This document shows positions 1 to 8,039 of a stretch of 57,031 nt of DNA, one piece after another. The notes under the pieces were generated by a model. That model had not been told where the DNA came from. It made no database searches and saw only the letters and a list, made by a program, of their open reading frames with translations. A program made the position numbers and the translations under genes. Position 1 is the stretch's first letter. Each line of letters opens with the position of its first letter. Source of the stretch: an uncultured Bacteroidales bacterium (lineage in GTDB: Bacteria; Bacteroidota; Bacteroidia; Bacteroidales; JAFGXI01); assembly GCA_947311115.1 (NCBI GenBank), contig CAMZKE010000010.1:1-57031 (forward strand), given 5' to 3'.

Positions 1-982
1 GGTACGGAACCAAACTTACGCCTTCCGGTAGCGATTTTTGAATTTGTTCTATTTTAACTTTTATGTTTTCGATGGTTTTATTGGCATTTCCTCCTTTTAC
101 CATAAGTGTAATTCCTCCAACAACTTCGCCTTTACCGTCTTTTGTCATTGCACCGAAACGAGATGGGGCTCCAAAACGCACTTCTGCTACATCTTTAATT
201 AAAACGGGTATTTTGTTTACGGTTTTTACAACAATACCTTCAATATCTTCTTTTGTTGTTAACAAACCTTCTGCTCTTATGTATTTAGCATAAGGTCCAT
301 CTTGTATATAACTACCTCCTGTATTTTGATTGTTCTTTTCTAAAGCTTCAAGAATCTCGTTAAGAGTAATATCAAAATTCCTTAGCGTACGTGGTTTTAC
401 CGATACTTCGTATTGCTTAATAAAACCACCGAAACCGCTTACTTCAACTATACCTTTTGTTCCTGATAATTGTCGTTTTACAATCCAATCGTGTATGGTT
501 CGTAAATCGGCAAGGCTGTATTTGTCTATGTGTTCTTCATCAACTTCCAATGTGTATTGATAAATCTCTCCTAAACCCGTTGTGATTGGCATAAGTTCAG
601 GGGTGCCATATTCTTCGGGTATTTCTCCCGAGGCGGGTCCAAGCATTTCGCTAACCAACTGTCTGGCATCCAATATTGGAATATTGTCTTTAAAAACAAT
701 AGTTACAACTGACAAACCATAACGCGAAATAGAACGGATTTCATCAACACCTTGCAAATTTGCCATAGCTATTTCTACAGGGTAGGTTACAAATTGCTCA
801 ACTTCTTGTGGTGCAAGCGATGGTGATATTGTAACTACTTGTACTTGATTATTAGTTATATCAGGTACCGCATCTACATTCATATTCAGCATAGCATAAG
901 TGCCGAATAAAACCAAAGCCAGGATATGTATCCCAACTAATAGTTTGTTTTTTATTGATATTTCTATAATTTTATTTATCAT
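1..982 (-). CDS. CusA/CzcA-family heavy-metal efflux RND transporter, N-terminal part
   Basis: Translating the minus strand from the ATG at 982 gives 327 open residues that run off the window edge, so the C-terminal two thirds are missing. The start reads MINKIIEISIKNKLLVG, followed by a hydrophobic first membrane segment at about residues 14-32. Then comes VDAVPDITNNQVQV, the conserved stretch that begins the first periplasmic loop in CusA/CzcA pumps. Later LMPITTGLGEIYQYTLE and a VSGFGG turn also fit the heavy-metal subfamily of RND transporters. These inner-membrane proton antiporters export Cu, Ag, Zn, Co or Cd together with a CusB-type adaptor and an outer-membrane TolC-like channel. Those partners are not visible here and may lie beyond the left edge. 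The gene follows aroC in the same direction after 165 bp, and I saw no terminator in between. The metal specificity cannot be told. Confidence 0.9.
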   Translation of the reverse strand, partial: MINKIIEISIKNKLLVGIHILALVLFGTYAMLNMNVDAVPDITNNQVQVVTISPSLAPQEVEQFVTYPVEIAMANLQGVDEIRSISRYGLSVVTIVFKDNIPILDARQLVSEMLGPASGEIPEEYGTPELMPITTGLGEIYQYTLEVDEEHIDKYSLADLRTIHDWIVKRQLSGTKGIVEVSGFGGFIKQYEVSVKPRTLRNFDITLNEILEALEKNNQNTGGSYIQDGPYAKYIRAEGLLTTKEDIEGIVVKTVNKIPVLIKDVAEVRFGAPSRFGAMTKDGKGEVVGGITLMVKGGNANKTIENIKVKIEQIQKSLPEGVSLVPY

Positions 983-1147
983 GTTCGTTTAGACTGTTAA
1001 TGTTGATAAAGGTTTAATGTTTTTTGAGTTTTAAGGTTGTTATTTTTTTGCAGGTTTGCAGGTAACTCTTATATAAATGTGACTGAGTTTGTTTTTACAG
1101 GAGTTATTATTTTCAAAAACACAAAATTCTTCCATGTTCTAGTATAT

Positions 1148-2110
1148 CTATAATGAAAAATCAGCCAAAGCAATGGCTGTAATAGCTTCAATAATTACAG
1201 GAACTCGTAGAGCAATACATAGATCGTGGCGACCTTTAATTTTGAGTGTTTCAATTTTGTTGTTTTCAAAATTATAAGTTTCTTGTTTTGAATATATACT
1301 TGCCGTAGGGCGAACTGCCACCCTGAAAATAAGATTATTTCCATTACTTATTCCTCCATTAATTCCTCCTGCATTATTTGTTTTAGTAGTTCCTTTTTTA
1401 TCAATAATTGCATCGTTAAACTTACTTCCGGTCATTTTTGTTGCGGCAAAACCTACTCCAAACTCAATAGCTTTAATTCCGGGAATTGAAAATGCTAGGC
1501 TACTAATTTGCGATTCTACAGAGTTGAAGAATGGTTCGCCCAATCCTATTGGCATATTTTTAGCAACACATTCAATAATTCCGCCAACAGAATCTTTGTT
1601 TTTTATTGCATTATTTATTTCTTCATCAATATTGGTGTTTCCTGCAACTTGGGTAAGAGTAGCTGTTATATGTATATCTGAAATAATTTTTTTTGCAATA
1701 ACGCCGGCAGCAACAAGTCCAAGAGTTATTCTACCAGAGAAATGCCCGCCACCTCTATAATCTTGAAAGCCATTATATTTTTTTTGTGCAACAAAATCGG
1801 AGTGGGAGGGACGTGGGTGTTTAATTAAGTTAGAATAGTCTTTACTTCTTGTATTTTGGTTTTCAAATTCTATTAGTATTGGAGCTCCTGTGGTTTTTCC
1901 ATTAAAAACCCCTGATTTTATTAGTGGTATATCGCCTTCAATACGTGTAGTAGTACCTTTTGCTCCACTCTTTCTACGTAATAGGTCTGTTATGAAATCA
2001 TCTTCGCAAAGCGATATTCCTGCAGGACAACCGTCAACTATAACTCCAACCGATTTACCGTGAGATTCACCAAAAATGCTAATTCTAAATTTATTTCCGA
2101 AACTATTCAT
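1148..2110 (-). CDS. aroC: Chorismate synthase
   Basis: This 320-residue protein catalyses the last common step, EPSP to chorismate, using reduced FMN. The family signatures are present: GESHG at residues 14-18, RPSHSD near residue 100, YRGGGHFSGR near 118, GLGEPFF in the middle, and the C-terminal RHDLCIALR signature. It is about 35-40 residues shorter than the usual enzyme (about 360). The loss appears to be in internal loops and at the extreme C-terminus, which ends soon after ITAIALAD, while the catalytic motifs are kept, so I regard it as a compact functional form. It is the last biosynthetic gene of the aro operon and lies 7 bp after proC. Confidence 0.96.
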   Translation of the reverse strand: MNSFGNKFRISIFGESHGKSVGVIVDGCPAGISLCEDDFITDLLRRKSGAKGTTTRIEGDIPLIKSGVFNGKTTGAPILIEFENQNTRSKDYSNLIKHPRPSHSDFVAQKKYNGFQDYRGGGHFSGRITLGLVAAGVIAKKIISDIHITATLTQVAGNTNIDEEINNAIKNKDSVGGIIECVAKNMPIGLGEPFFNSVESQISSLAFSIPGIKAIEFGVGFAATKMTGSKFNDAIIDKKGTTKTNNAGGINGGISNGNNLIFRVAVRPTASIYSKQETYNFENNKIETLKIKGRHDLCIALRVPVIIEAITAIALADFSL

Positions 2111-2117
2111 GTGCTTG

Positions 2118-2918
2118 TTATTTTTTTACATTGCTAATTTTGTTGTACGAACTTAAAACGCCTTGTATAACCGAAGAGCTAAACCCGTTAAATTCCATTT
2201 TGTTAAGTCCGGTAATTGTAACACCAAGCGGAGTAGTAACTCTATCTACTTCTCTTTCAGGATGAAAATCGGAATTAATAACTAAAGAACTTGCTCCTTT
2301 AACAGTTTGTGCTGCAATTAATTGGGCTAATTCCGATTCGAAACCTATTTCTATTCCGGCTTGCATACTTGCACGAATGTATCGCAAAGCAAAGGCAATG
2401 CCACTAGCGGCAAGAATGGTTGCAGAACCCATTAATTCGTCGTTTATTATAACCGATTTTCCTAATTTATTGAACATATTTTTTACAATACTAATATTAT
2501 CATCGTTTTGTTTATATGACGATATGCAAGTCATAGATTCTTGGATAGAAATTGCGGTATTAGGCATCGCCCTAAAAATTGAAATATCGGCATCAATAAT
2601 TTCTTTTATATCTTTAATATTGACACCTGTTACTGTTGATATTACAATATGATTTTGGTTAAGAATAGGCGTAAATTCTTTTACAACATTTTCAAATTTA
2701 TGAGGTTTTACTGCAACAATTATAATATTAGATTGTTTTACCGCATCAATATTATTGTTTGTTATATTTATACCTCTATTCTTATAATCATTTAATTTAG
2801 ACGTATTTCTTCGTGTAAGTGTTAAATCTTCAGGGTTCACTGAATTTGATTTTAACAAACCATCAGCAATAGATTTTCCTAAGTTTCCTGTTCCAATAAT
2901 AGCAATTTTTGTATTCAT
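2118..2918 (-). CDS. proC: Pyrroline-5-carboxylate reductase
   Basis: A 266-residue protein of the ProC family, which reduces 1-pyrroline-5-carboxylate to proline with NAD(P)H. The N-terminal Rossmann motif GTGNLG lies at residues 9-14. VAVKPHKF and the sequence from AASGIAFALRYIRA to AAQTVKGA match the family's second half, although the usual SGPAY is SGIAF here. It lies between aroA (0 bp gap, adjacent) and aroC (7 bp) in an otherwise aromatic-acid operon, so it is almost certainly cotranscribed and would be under the same attenuator. A proline gene is unexpected there. An alternative role on another imine substrate cannot be excluded. Confidence 0.9.
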   Translation of the reverse strand: MNTKIAIIGTGNLGKSIADGLLKSNSVNPEDLTLTRRNTSKLNDYKNRGINITNNNIDAVKQSNIIIVAVKPHKFENVVKEFTPILNQNHIVISTVTGVNIKDIKEIIDADISIFRAMPNTAISIQESMTCISSYKQNDDNISIVKNMFNKLGKSVIINDELMGSATILAASGIAFALRYIRASMQAGIEIGFESELAQLIAAQTVKGASSLVINSDFHPEREVDRVTTPLGVTITGLNKMEFNGFSSSVIQGVLSSYNKISNVKK

Positions 2919-4136
2919 TTAGTTTAGTTTTTTTAAATCGTTAAAAAAGTTTGGATACGATTTGTTTATAGCATCATTATTTATTATTTTAATTTCTCCA
3001 TCGCAAAACAGATTCATTAAACCTCCTGCCATAGCAATGCGGTGGTCGTTATGCGAATCTATTTCACAAGCTTTTAGTTTGCCTCCTTTTACATACATAG
3101 AATCGTGTTCTAACTTAATTTCGATACCTATTTTTGCAAATTCTTTTTGTAAAGTTTTGGCTCGGTTACTTTCTTTATGCGTTAATCGCGAGATGCCCTT
3201 TATTTCGCTTACTTCATTACATTGGGCTGCTAAACACACTAACGGAGGAAATAAGTCGGGGCAGGCTGTGGCATCAAATTTAAAACTCTTTAGTTTATCT
3301 TTCTCTACTTTAACAGAATTGTTGTTTATTGTAATTTTTGCACCAGCCAATTTTAAAGCATCAATAATAGCCTTATCAGCTTGTGCTGATGCGTAATCAA
3401 GATTACTTATTACAACAGAGTTTTTAACAGCTCCATAAACTAAGAAAAAGGCACCGCCACTCCAATCGCCTTCAATATTATAGTTTATTGGCTTATATTT
3501 TTGTTTGCCTTTAATTATGAATTTTTGATAATTAATATTCTCTACTTCTACTCCAAAATCTTGCATTATTTGTAAAGTCATATCGATATAAGGTGTAGAT
3601 TTTAAATTGCTTACATTTATTTCTGAATCGTTGTTTAACAAAGGTAATACAATAAGTAAACCTGTTAAAAGTTGAGAACTTAACGAACCGTCAATATTTA
3701 TTTTGCCGGCTTTTATAGGTCCTTTTATTTTAAGAGGAAGTAAGCCGTTATTATTTTTAATTTTAACAGACAATTGTTCAAGTGCATCAACAATTATGTT
3801 TACCGGTCTGGTTTTTAGCGAGCCTTCTCCGGTAAGGGTAATTGTTTTATCGTTTAATGCGAAAATTGGTGAAAACATTCGTATTCCAAGCCCTGATTCG
3901 CCAACATTAAAAACATTGTTTTGGAATTCTATTTTTGAAGAGATAACAGTTAAGTTTTCATCGCTTTCAATAGTTTTTACTCCCAAATTTTCAATAATTT
4001 GTTTTGCTGAAAGCGAATCGTTGCACCAAGAAATATTATGCAAATTACTTGTTCCGTGTGCTAAGGCAGAAATTGCCAAAGCTCGCTGGAAATAACTTTT
4101 TGATGCGGCAACTGTTATTTTGTTCACTTCTTTCAT
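2919..4136 (-). CDS. aroA: 3-phosphoshikimate 1-carboxyvinyltransferase (EPSP synthase)
   Basis: A 405-residue enzyme joining shikimate-3-phosphate and PEP, somewhat shorter than the usual 425-450. Visible family features are AASKSYFQRALAISALAHG at residues 10-28 (the SKS..xRAL substrate loop), SLSSQLLTGL, GDWSGGAFF, the TACPDLFPPL acid motif, LTHKESNRA, and SHNDHRIAMAGGL near the C-terminus. The segment equivalent to the canonical GNAGTAxRP is GESGLGIRM, so the Thr and Pro positions linked to glyphosate sensitivity are not conserved. The start directly precedes ITVAASKS, as expected. It lies downstream of aroD across a 208-bp gap holding an inverted repeat and abuts proC. Confidence 0.95.
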   Translation of the reverse strand: MKEVNKITVAASKSYFQRALAISALAHGTSNLHNISWCNDSLSAKQIIENLGVKTIESDENLTVISSKIEFQNNVFNVGESGLGIRMFSPIFALNDKTITLTGEGSLKTRPVNIIVDALEQLSVKIKNNNGLLPLKIKGPIKAGKINIDGSLSSQLLTGLLIVLPLLNNDSEINVSNLKSTPYIDMTLQIMQDFGVEVENINYQKFIIKGKQKYKPINYNIEGDWSGGAFFLVYGAVKNSVVISNLDYASAQADKAIIDALKLAGAKITINNNSVKVEKDKLKSFKFDATACPDLFPPLVCLAAQCNEVSEIKGISRLTHKESNRAKTLQKEFAKIGIEIKLEHDSMYVKGGKLKACEIDSHNDHRIAMAGGLMNLFCDGEIKIINNDAINKSYPNFFNDLKKLN

Positions 4137-4200
4137 TTACATTTATTTCTTGTTTATTATATATTTGTTATTAATCTAACGGAAATTTATAGTAATAAAT

Positions 4201-4281
4201 TAGATACTTCGCTTTGCTTTGTATGACAGAGTTGATGTTAAAATAAAATTGTCTGTCATTTTGAACCTAGAGAAAAATCTA
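4201..4281. repeat. Imperfect inverted repeat in the aroD-aroA gap
   Basis: Two 29-nt arms at 4201-4229 and 4253-4281 are reverse complements at 19 of 29 positions. Both carry CTGTCAT at the inner end and AGATT/ATCTA-type sequence at the outer end. The arms resemble the widespread TGTCATTCTGAGCGAAG...AATCT intergenic repeat, and a related hairpin lies at 32983-33031. The element lies inside the aro operon, so it would be transcribed and could fold into a long hairpin between aroD and aroA. No T-tract follows, so it is not a clear terminator. Confidence 0.6.
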
Positions 4282-4344
4282 GTATAAATTATTACGGTAC
4301 AAATTCACTAAGTAAATAATATTTAACATTCAATACTCATTTTA

Positions 4345-5001
4345 TTAAATTAATTTGAAAATATTACTCATTTCATCAAAAGTTAATTGACCAGATGCTG
4401 TGCTACTGTTTTTATCTGGTGCTACGTAAGTGAAATTAGCACCTAAGTATAAACTTGTAACTCGTGAAATTCTGCCAACTTCGCCCATACCAAAAGCAAT
4501 AATTTTATCATTTTTTTCGTATAACGATAATATTCGAGCAACTTCGGTTTGCGATTTTACTTGTGTTGCAATTTTTACATAATCAGCATTTTTATTTTTT
4601 GCTGAGTCTATTATTTTTTGTAGTTCTTCCATATTTGGAGTGTGTTCAAAATTATGATACGATAAAATTATCTTACAATCTGCATTTTGTGCATACTCAA
4701 TTAATTCTGTAATATATTTATTATTTTCTTCTAGCTCAATATCAATATATTTAGCTCCCAAGTCAATAATATTCATTAAAAAGGCAGTAGCTTGTTCGTT
4801 AAGTAGTTCGCCTAATCTGTGTGTGATAATATATTGTGTATCAAGTTTAAATAACTGCTCTAAATGGTTGAAATCAAGATTTAATAAATCTAATCTTAAC
4901 TCAACTAATTCTGCATTTTTGCAAATGAGTAAACATTCTTCAAAAGATTTGTTTGCAATGCTTACACAAATATTTTTAGCTGATAGATTTTTATAGTTCA
5001 T
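4345..5001 (-). CDS. aroD: 3-dehydroquinate dehydratase, type I
   Basis: A 218-residue class I enzyme that dehydrates 3-dehydroquinate to 3-dehydroshikimate through a Schiff base. Catalytic features are visible: ELRLDLL around residues 34-40 with the substrate-binding Arg, the general-base His116 in ILSYHNFEHTP, and the Schiff-base Lys143 in DYVKIATQ. GQLTFDE closes the active site near the C-terminus. Its start codon overlaps the end of aroB by 11 bp, indicating translational coupling. Many Bacteroidota use the unrelated type II enzyme, so the type matters for annotation. A 208-bp gap with an inverted repeat follows before aroA. Confidence 0.95.
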   Translation of the reverse strand: MNYKNLSAKNICVSIANKSFEECLLICKNAELVELRLDLLNLDFNHLEQLFKLDTQYIITHRLGELLNEQATAFLMNIIDLGAKYIDIELEENNKYITELIEYAQNADCKIILSYHNFEHTPNMEELQKIIDSAKNKNADYVKIATQVKSQTEVARILSLYEKNDKIIAFGMGEVGRISRVTSLYLGANFTYVAPDKNSSTASGQLTFDEMSNIFKLI

Positions 5002-6013
5002 AGTTTAAAATTTCGTTTTGAAGTTCATTAATACTTATTGTTTCTACTTTTGCTTCGCCAATTTGCTTTAAGTATATAAAATCAATTTTATTATTATTCT
5101 TTTTCTTATCCTTTACAATAGCATCGGCAATTTTATTGTTATCTATATTAACTGATATAGGCAGGCCAATCAATAATAATACATCTTTAATTTTATTAAA
5201 TTCTTGTTCAGAAATATATTTTTTCTTTAATGATAAGTACGATGCGAAAACAATACCAACGGCAACTGCTTGTCCGTGAGTCAAATTGCTGTATTTTTCA
5301 ATTGCGTGAGCTAAAGTATGACCAAAATTTAGTTTTTTTCGTTCACCATTTTCTTTTTCATCATTTTCTACAATTTTTGCTTTAATTTTAATGTTATCAA
5401 AAACTAGATTTGTTATTGTATTGTAATCTAAATTTAGTATTTTATTATAGTTTTCTTTAACAAATTTAAACATCTTATAATCAGCGATTAACGAGTGTTT
5501 AATTATTTCACCCATACCCGTATTTATCTCAGCTTTTGGTAATGTGTTAAGCAATTTAGTATCACAAATAACAAATTCCGGTTGATTAAAATTACCAATA
5601 ATATTTTTGTATGAGTTAAAATTAACACCATTTTTGCCACCAACACTTGCATCTACTTGAGATAATAGACTGGTAGAAACAAAGCCAAATTTTATACCTC
5701 TCATATAAATTGAAGCAACAAATCCTGCTATATCGCAAACTATTCCTCCGCCTATGCCAAGTATAAAACTATGTCTGTCTGCATTTAGTTTTATTAAGTT
5801 ATCAATAATATAATTAATTGTTTCAAAGGTTTTAATTTGTTCTCCTAAACCAATTTTAATTATAGGGAATTTAGGGAATTTATCAGAATAATATTTATTC
5901 AAATTTTCATCAGTAATAATAATTACATTATTGTTAGGCAAAAAGTTTTTGATATTCTCAAAACTTTCGCCTACAATAATTTTTGATGTTCCTTTTAATG
6001 TTATTTGTTGCAT
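4991..6013 (-). CDS. aroB: 3-dehydroquinate synthase
   Basis: A 340-residue NAD-dependent, metal-dependent enzyme that cyclises DAHP to 3-dehydroquinate. The NAD-binding GIGGGIVCDIAGF lies at residues 87-98, and STSLLSQVDASVGGKNGVN spans about 113-131. The metal ligands are Glu169 (GMGEIIKHS), His232 (NFGHTLAHAIEK) and His246 (THGQAVAVG). The end overlaps aroD by 11 bp. The 80-bp gap upstream, after the DAHP synthase, contains a TACATTTG box on this strand that may serve as a weak internal promoter. Confidence 0.97.
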   Translation of the reverse strand: MQQITLKGTSKIIVGESFENIKNFLPNNNVIIITDENLNKYYSDKFPKFPIIKIGLGEQIKTFETINYIIDNLIKLNADRHSFILGIGGGIVCDIAGFVASIYMRGIKFGFVSTSLLSQVDASVGGKNGVNFNSYKNIIGNFNQPEFVICDTKLLNTLPKAEINTGMGEIIKHSLIADYKMFKFVKENYNKILNLDYNTITNLVFDNIKIKAKIVENDEKENGERKKLNFGHTLAHAIEKYSNLTHGQAVAVGIVFASYLSLKKKYISEQEFNKIKDVLLLIGLPISVNIDNNKIADAIVKDKKKNNNKIDFIYLKQIGEAKVETISINELQNEILNYEL

Positions 6014-6078
6014 TATTCAATTATTTTCAAAGCAAGAGTAACATATTAATAAGTGTGTTTCTTGCAAAGACTATTTAA

Positions 6079-6086
6079 CAAATGTA
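6079..6086 (-). promoter_or_regulatory. Candidate internal -7 box before aroB
   Basis: The minus strand reads TACATTTG, identical to the -7 boxes of the aro, trp and his leader promoters and matching the Bacteroidota consensus TAnnTTTG. The transcription start would fall about 60 nt before the aroB ATG. No TTTG is found at the expected -33 distance, so this is a weaker candidate than the leader promoters. If active, it would make aroB and the genes after it partly independent of attenuation. Confidence 0.35.
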
Positions 6087-6093
6087 ATATTTT

Positions 6094-7179
6094 TTACGCA
6101 TTCATCACTTCTGTTTGCTTATTAATTGATTCTTGATGAATTGCTTTGTAAACTTTAGAAATAAAATCTTCAGATAAATCTCTTTTTCGACCTTTATTTT
6201 TATGATTTTGTAATAAAGAACTCCATCTGCCTTGTTGAAGAATAGTCATGTTATTTTCTTTTTTATAGTTTCCAATATTAACCGATACTTTCATTCTTTG
6301 TTGTAATAAGTCCATTAATTCATCATCAATTTTATCAATTTTATGACGCAAATTTTCTAAGGTATCTAAAGATGCGTTATCAGGACTAACATCTCTAATA
6401 ACAATACTTTCTAGCATTATATTTAATGTTTCGGGAGTAATTTGCTGTTTTGCATCGCTCCATGCATTATCGGGGTCAATATGCGATTCTATCATTAAAC
6501 CATCAAAGTTTAAATCCATTGCTTTTTGCGATATTGGCTGAATTAGTTCACGTTTTCCACCAATGTGGCTAGGGTCGTTTATCATAACTATGTTTGGCAA
6601 TCTTCGTTTAATATCGATAGCCAACTGCCATTGCGGTATGTTGCGGTATATTGAATGTTCGTAAGATGAAAACCCTCTGTGAATAACACCAATTTTACGA
6701 ATACCTGCTTTGTAAATTCGTTGTACTGCACCTTCCCATAAATCAACATCTGGATTAACAGGGTTTTTTATCAATACAGGAATATCAACGCCTTCTAGAG
6801 CATCGGCAATTTCTTGCATTGCGAATGGGTTTGCCGATGTTCTGGCACCTATCCAAATAATATCTATGCCCGAACGTAAGGCTTCGTAAACATGCTTAAC
6901 ATTGGCTACCTCAGTAGAAACTAACATTCCTGTTTCTGTTTTTACTTTCTTTAACCACTTTAAGCCTTTGCTACCAACACCTTCAAACGAACCAGGTTTT
7001 GTACGTGGTTTCCAAATACCTGCACGATAAATGGTTACGCCTATTTTCTTTAATTGGCGTGCTGTTTCCAAAACTTGTTCTTCTGTTTCGGCACTACAAG
7101 GTCCTGAAATTACTATGGGTTTATCGCTGTTTGGTAATCCCCAGTTTTTTAACTCTGTAATATTTAATTCTGTACTCAT
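6094..7179 (-). CDS. Bifunctional DAHP synthase / chorismate mutase
   Basis: A 361-residue fusion. Residues 1 to about 262 are a type I-beta DAHP synthase joining PEP and erythrose-4-phosphate. GPCSAE lies at 26-31, KPRTKPG at 57-63, TEVANVKH at 89-96, IGARTSANPF at 110-119, IHRGFSSYE at 166-174, DPSHIGGKR at 202-210 and IESHIDPDNAWSDA at 230-243. Residues about 272-361 are an AroQ-type chorismate mutase: NLRHKIDKIDDELMDLLQQR, then Lys/Glu-rich helices. So one protein covers entry into the pathway and the first step of the Phe/Tyr branch. In related fusions the mutase domain lets prephenate or chorismate inhibit the synthase. Spacing to tyrA is 11 bp. Confidence 0.95.
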   Translation of the reverse strand: MSTELNITELKNWGLPNSDKPIVISGPCSAETEEQVLETARQLKKIGVTIYRAGIWKPRTKPGSFEGVGSKGLKWLKKVKTETGMLVSTEVANVKHVYEALRSGIDIIWIGARTSANPFAMQEIADALEGVDIPVLIKNPVNPDVDLWEGAVQRIYKAGIRKIGVIHRGFSSYEHSIYRNIPQWQLAIDIKRRLPNIVMINDPSHIGGKRELIQPISQKAMDLNFDGLMIESHIDPDNAWSDAKQQITPETLNIMLESIVIRDVSPDNASLDTLENLRHKIDKIDDELMDLLQQRMKVSVNIGNYKKENNMTILQQGRWSSLLQNHKNKGRKRDLSEDFISKVYKAIHQESINKQTEVMNA

Positions 7180-7190
7180 TGCTTTTTATT

Positions 7191-8033
7191 TTATAATATT
7201 TTTTGAATTTGATTTGCTTGCGAAATTAATTCCGTTAATTCTTCTTTGTTATTTTCTTTTATTGATGTTCTAAATGATTTTAATTTTTCGAGATATGTAT
7301 CAATTACCTCTAAAACGAATTCTGAATTTTGTTCAAAAATTGGTATCCACATTTCAGCAGAACTTTTAGCCAAACGAACTGTTGAAGCAAAACCACCACT
7401 AGCTAAATTTAATATTCGTTTTTCATTTTTTTCTTTTTCTAATACTGCTAATGATAATACAAATGACGAAATATGCGACATATGCGACACATAGGCAGCA
7501 CTTACATCATGCTGCTTTGAGTGCATAAATATTATTTTCATATTTAAAGTTTCGTACATTTGTTTGACTAAGCTTAATGCAAAATCCGAACTTAATTCTT
7601 CGTCGCAAATAATTGCATTTTTATAATCGAATAATCGGCTTACTGCAGCCAAAGGTCCAGAAAACTCGGTTCCTGCCATAGGGTGAGATGCTACATATTG
7701 TTTTCTATTGTTGTGATTTTCTACTATTTTACAAATTCCAGCTTTAGTTGAGCCAACATCAGTTACAACTTTTATTGTTCCTTTTATTTTATCTAAAATA
7801 TTTGGTAATAATTTTTGTGTTGCATCTATTGGTGTTGCAATTATTATTAAATCCGATTCTGATATAGCTGTATCTAAATCAGAAATTTCATCAACAATCT
7901 TACTCAATAAAGCAATGTTAGTGTGGTTTATATTATTGTCAACACCTATTATTTTATTTGCAAATCCTCTGTTTTTAAGGTCTAAGCCAATTGAACCACC
8001 AATTAAGCCAAGACCAATTATTGTTACAACCAT
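7191..8033 (-). CDS. tyrA: Prephenate dehydrogenase
   Basis: A 280-residue NAD(P)-dependent enzyme that oxidatively decarboxylates prephenate to 4-hydroxyphenylpyruvate for Tyr synthesis. The Rossmann motif GLGLIGGSIG lies at residues 7-16. IIATPID (64-70) and DVGSTKAGI (92-100) follow. The active-site His117 lies in ASHPMAGTEFSG, and a second His pair in YVSHMSHISS (181-190) lines the substrate pocket in this family. There is no C-terminal ACT domain and no fused mutase domain, so Tyr control must come from elsewhere, probably the FYYFWFYY leader. Gaps to neighbours are 6-11 bp. Confidence 0.95.
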   Translation of the reverse strand: MVVTIIGLGLIGGSIGLDLKNRGFANKIIGVDNNINHTNIALLSKIVDEISDLDTAISESDLIIIATPIDATQKLLPNILDKIKGTIKVVTDVGSTKAGICKIVENHNNRKQYVASHPMAGTEFSGPLAAVSRLFDYKNAIICDEELSSDFALSLVKQMYETLNMKIIFMHSKQHDVSAAYVSHMSHISSFVLSLAVLEKEKNEKRILNLASGGFASTVRLAKSSAEMWIPIFEQNSEFVLEVIDTYLEKLKSFRTSIKENNKEELTELISQANQIQKIL

Positions 8034-8039
8034 ACTTGT

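Noticed and set aside
1061-1110. TAACTC / GAGTTA pair in the aroC-cusA gap as a terminator
   Set aside because: Short, AT-rich and without a T-run; not convincing as a terminator or element.
6020-6075. Tiny frame ATG TTA CTC TTG CTT TGA before aroB as a leucine leader peptide
   Set aside because: Only five codons long, no terminator hairpin follows it, and the genes are not for leucine; probably chance.
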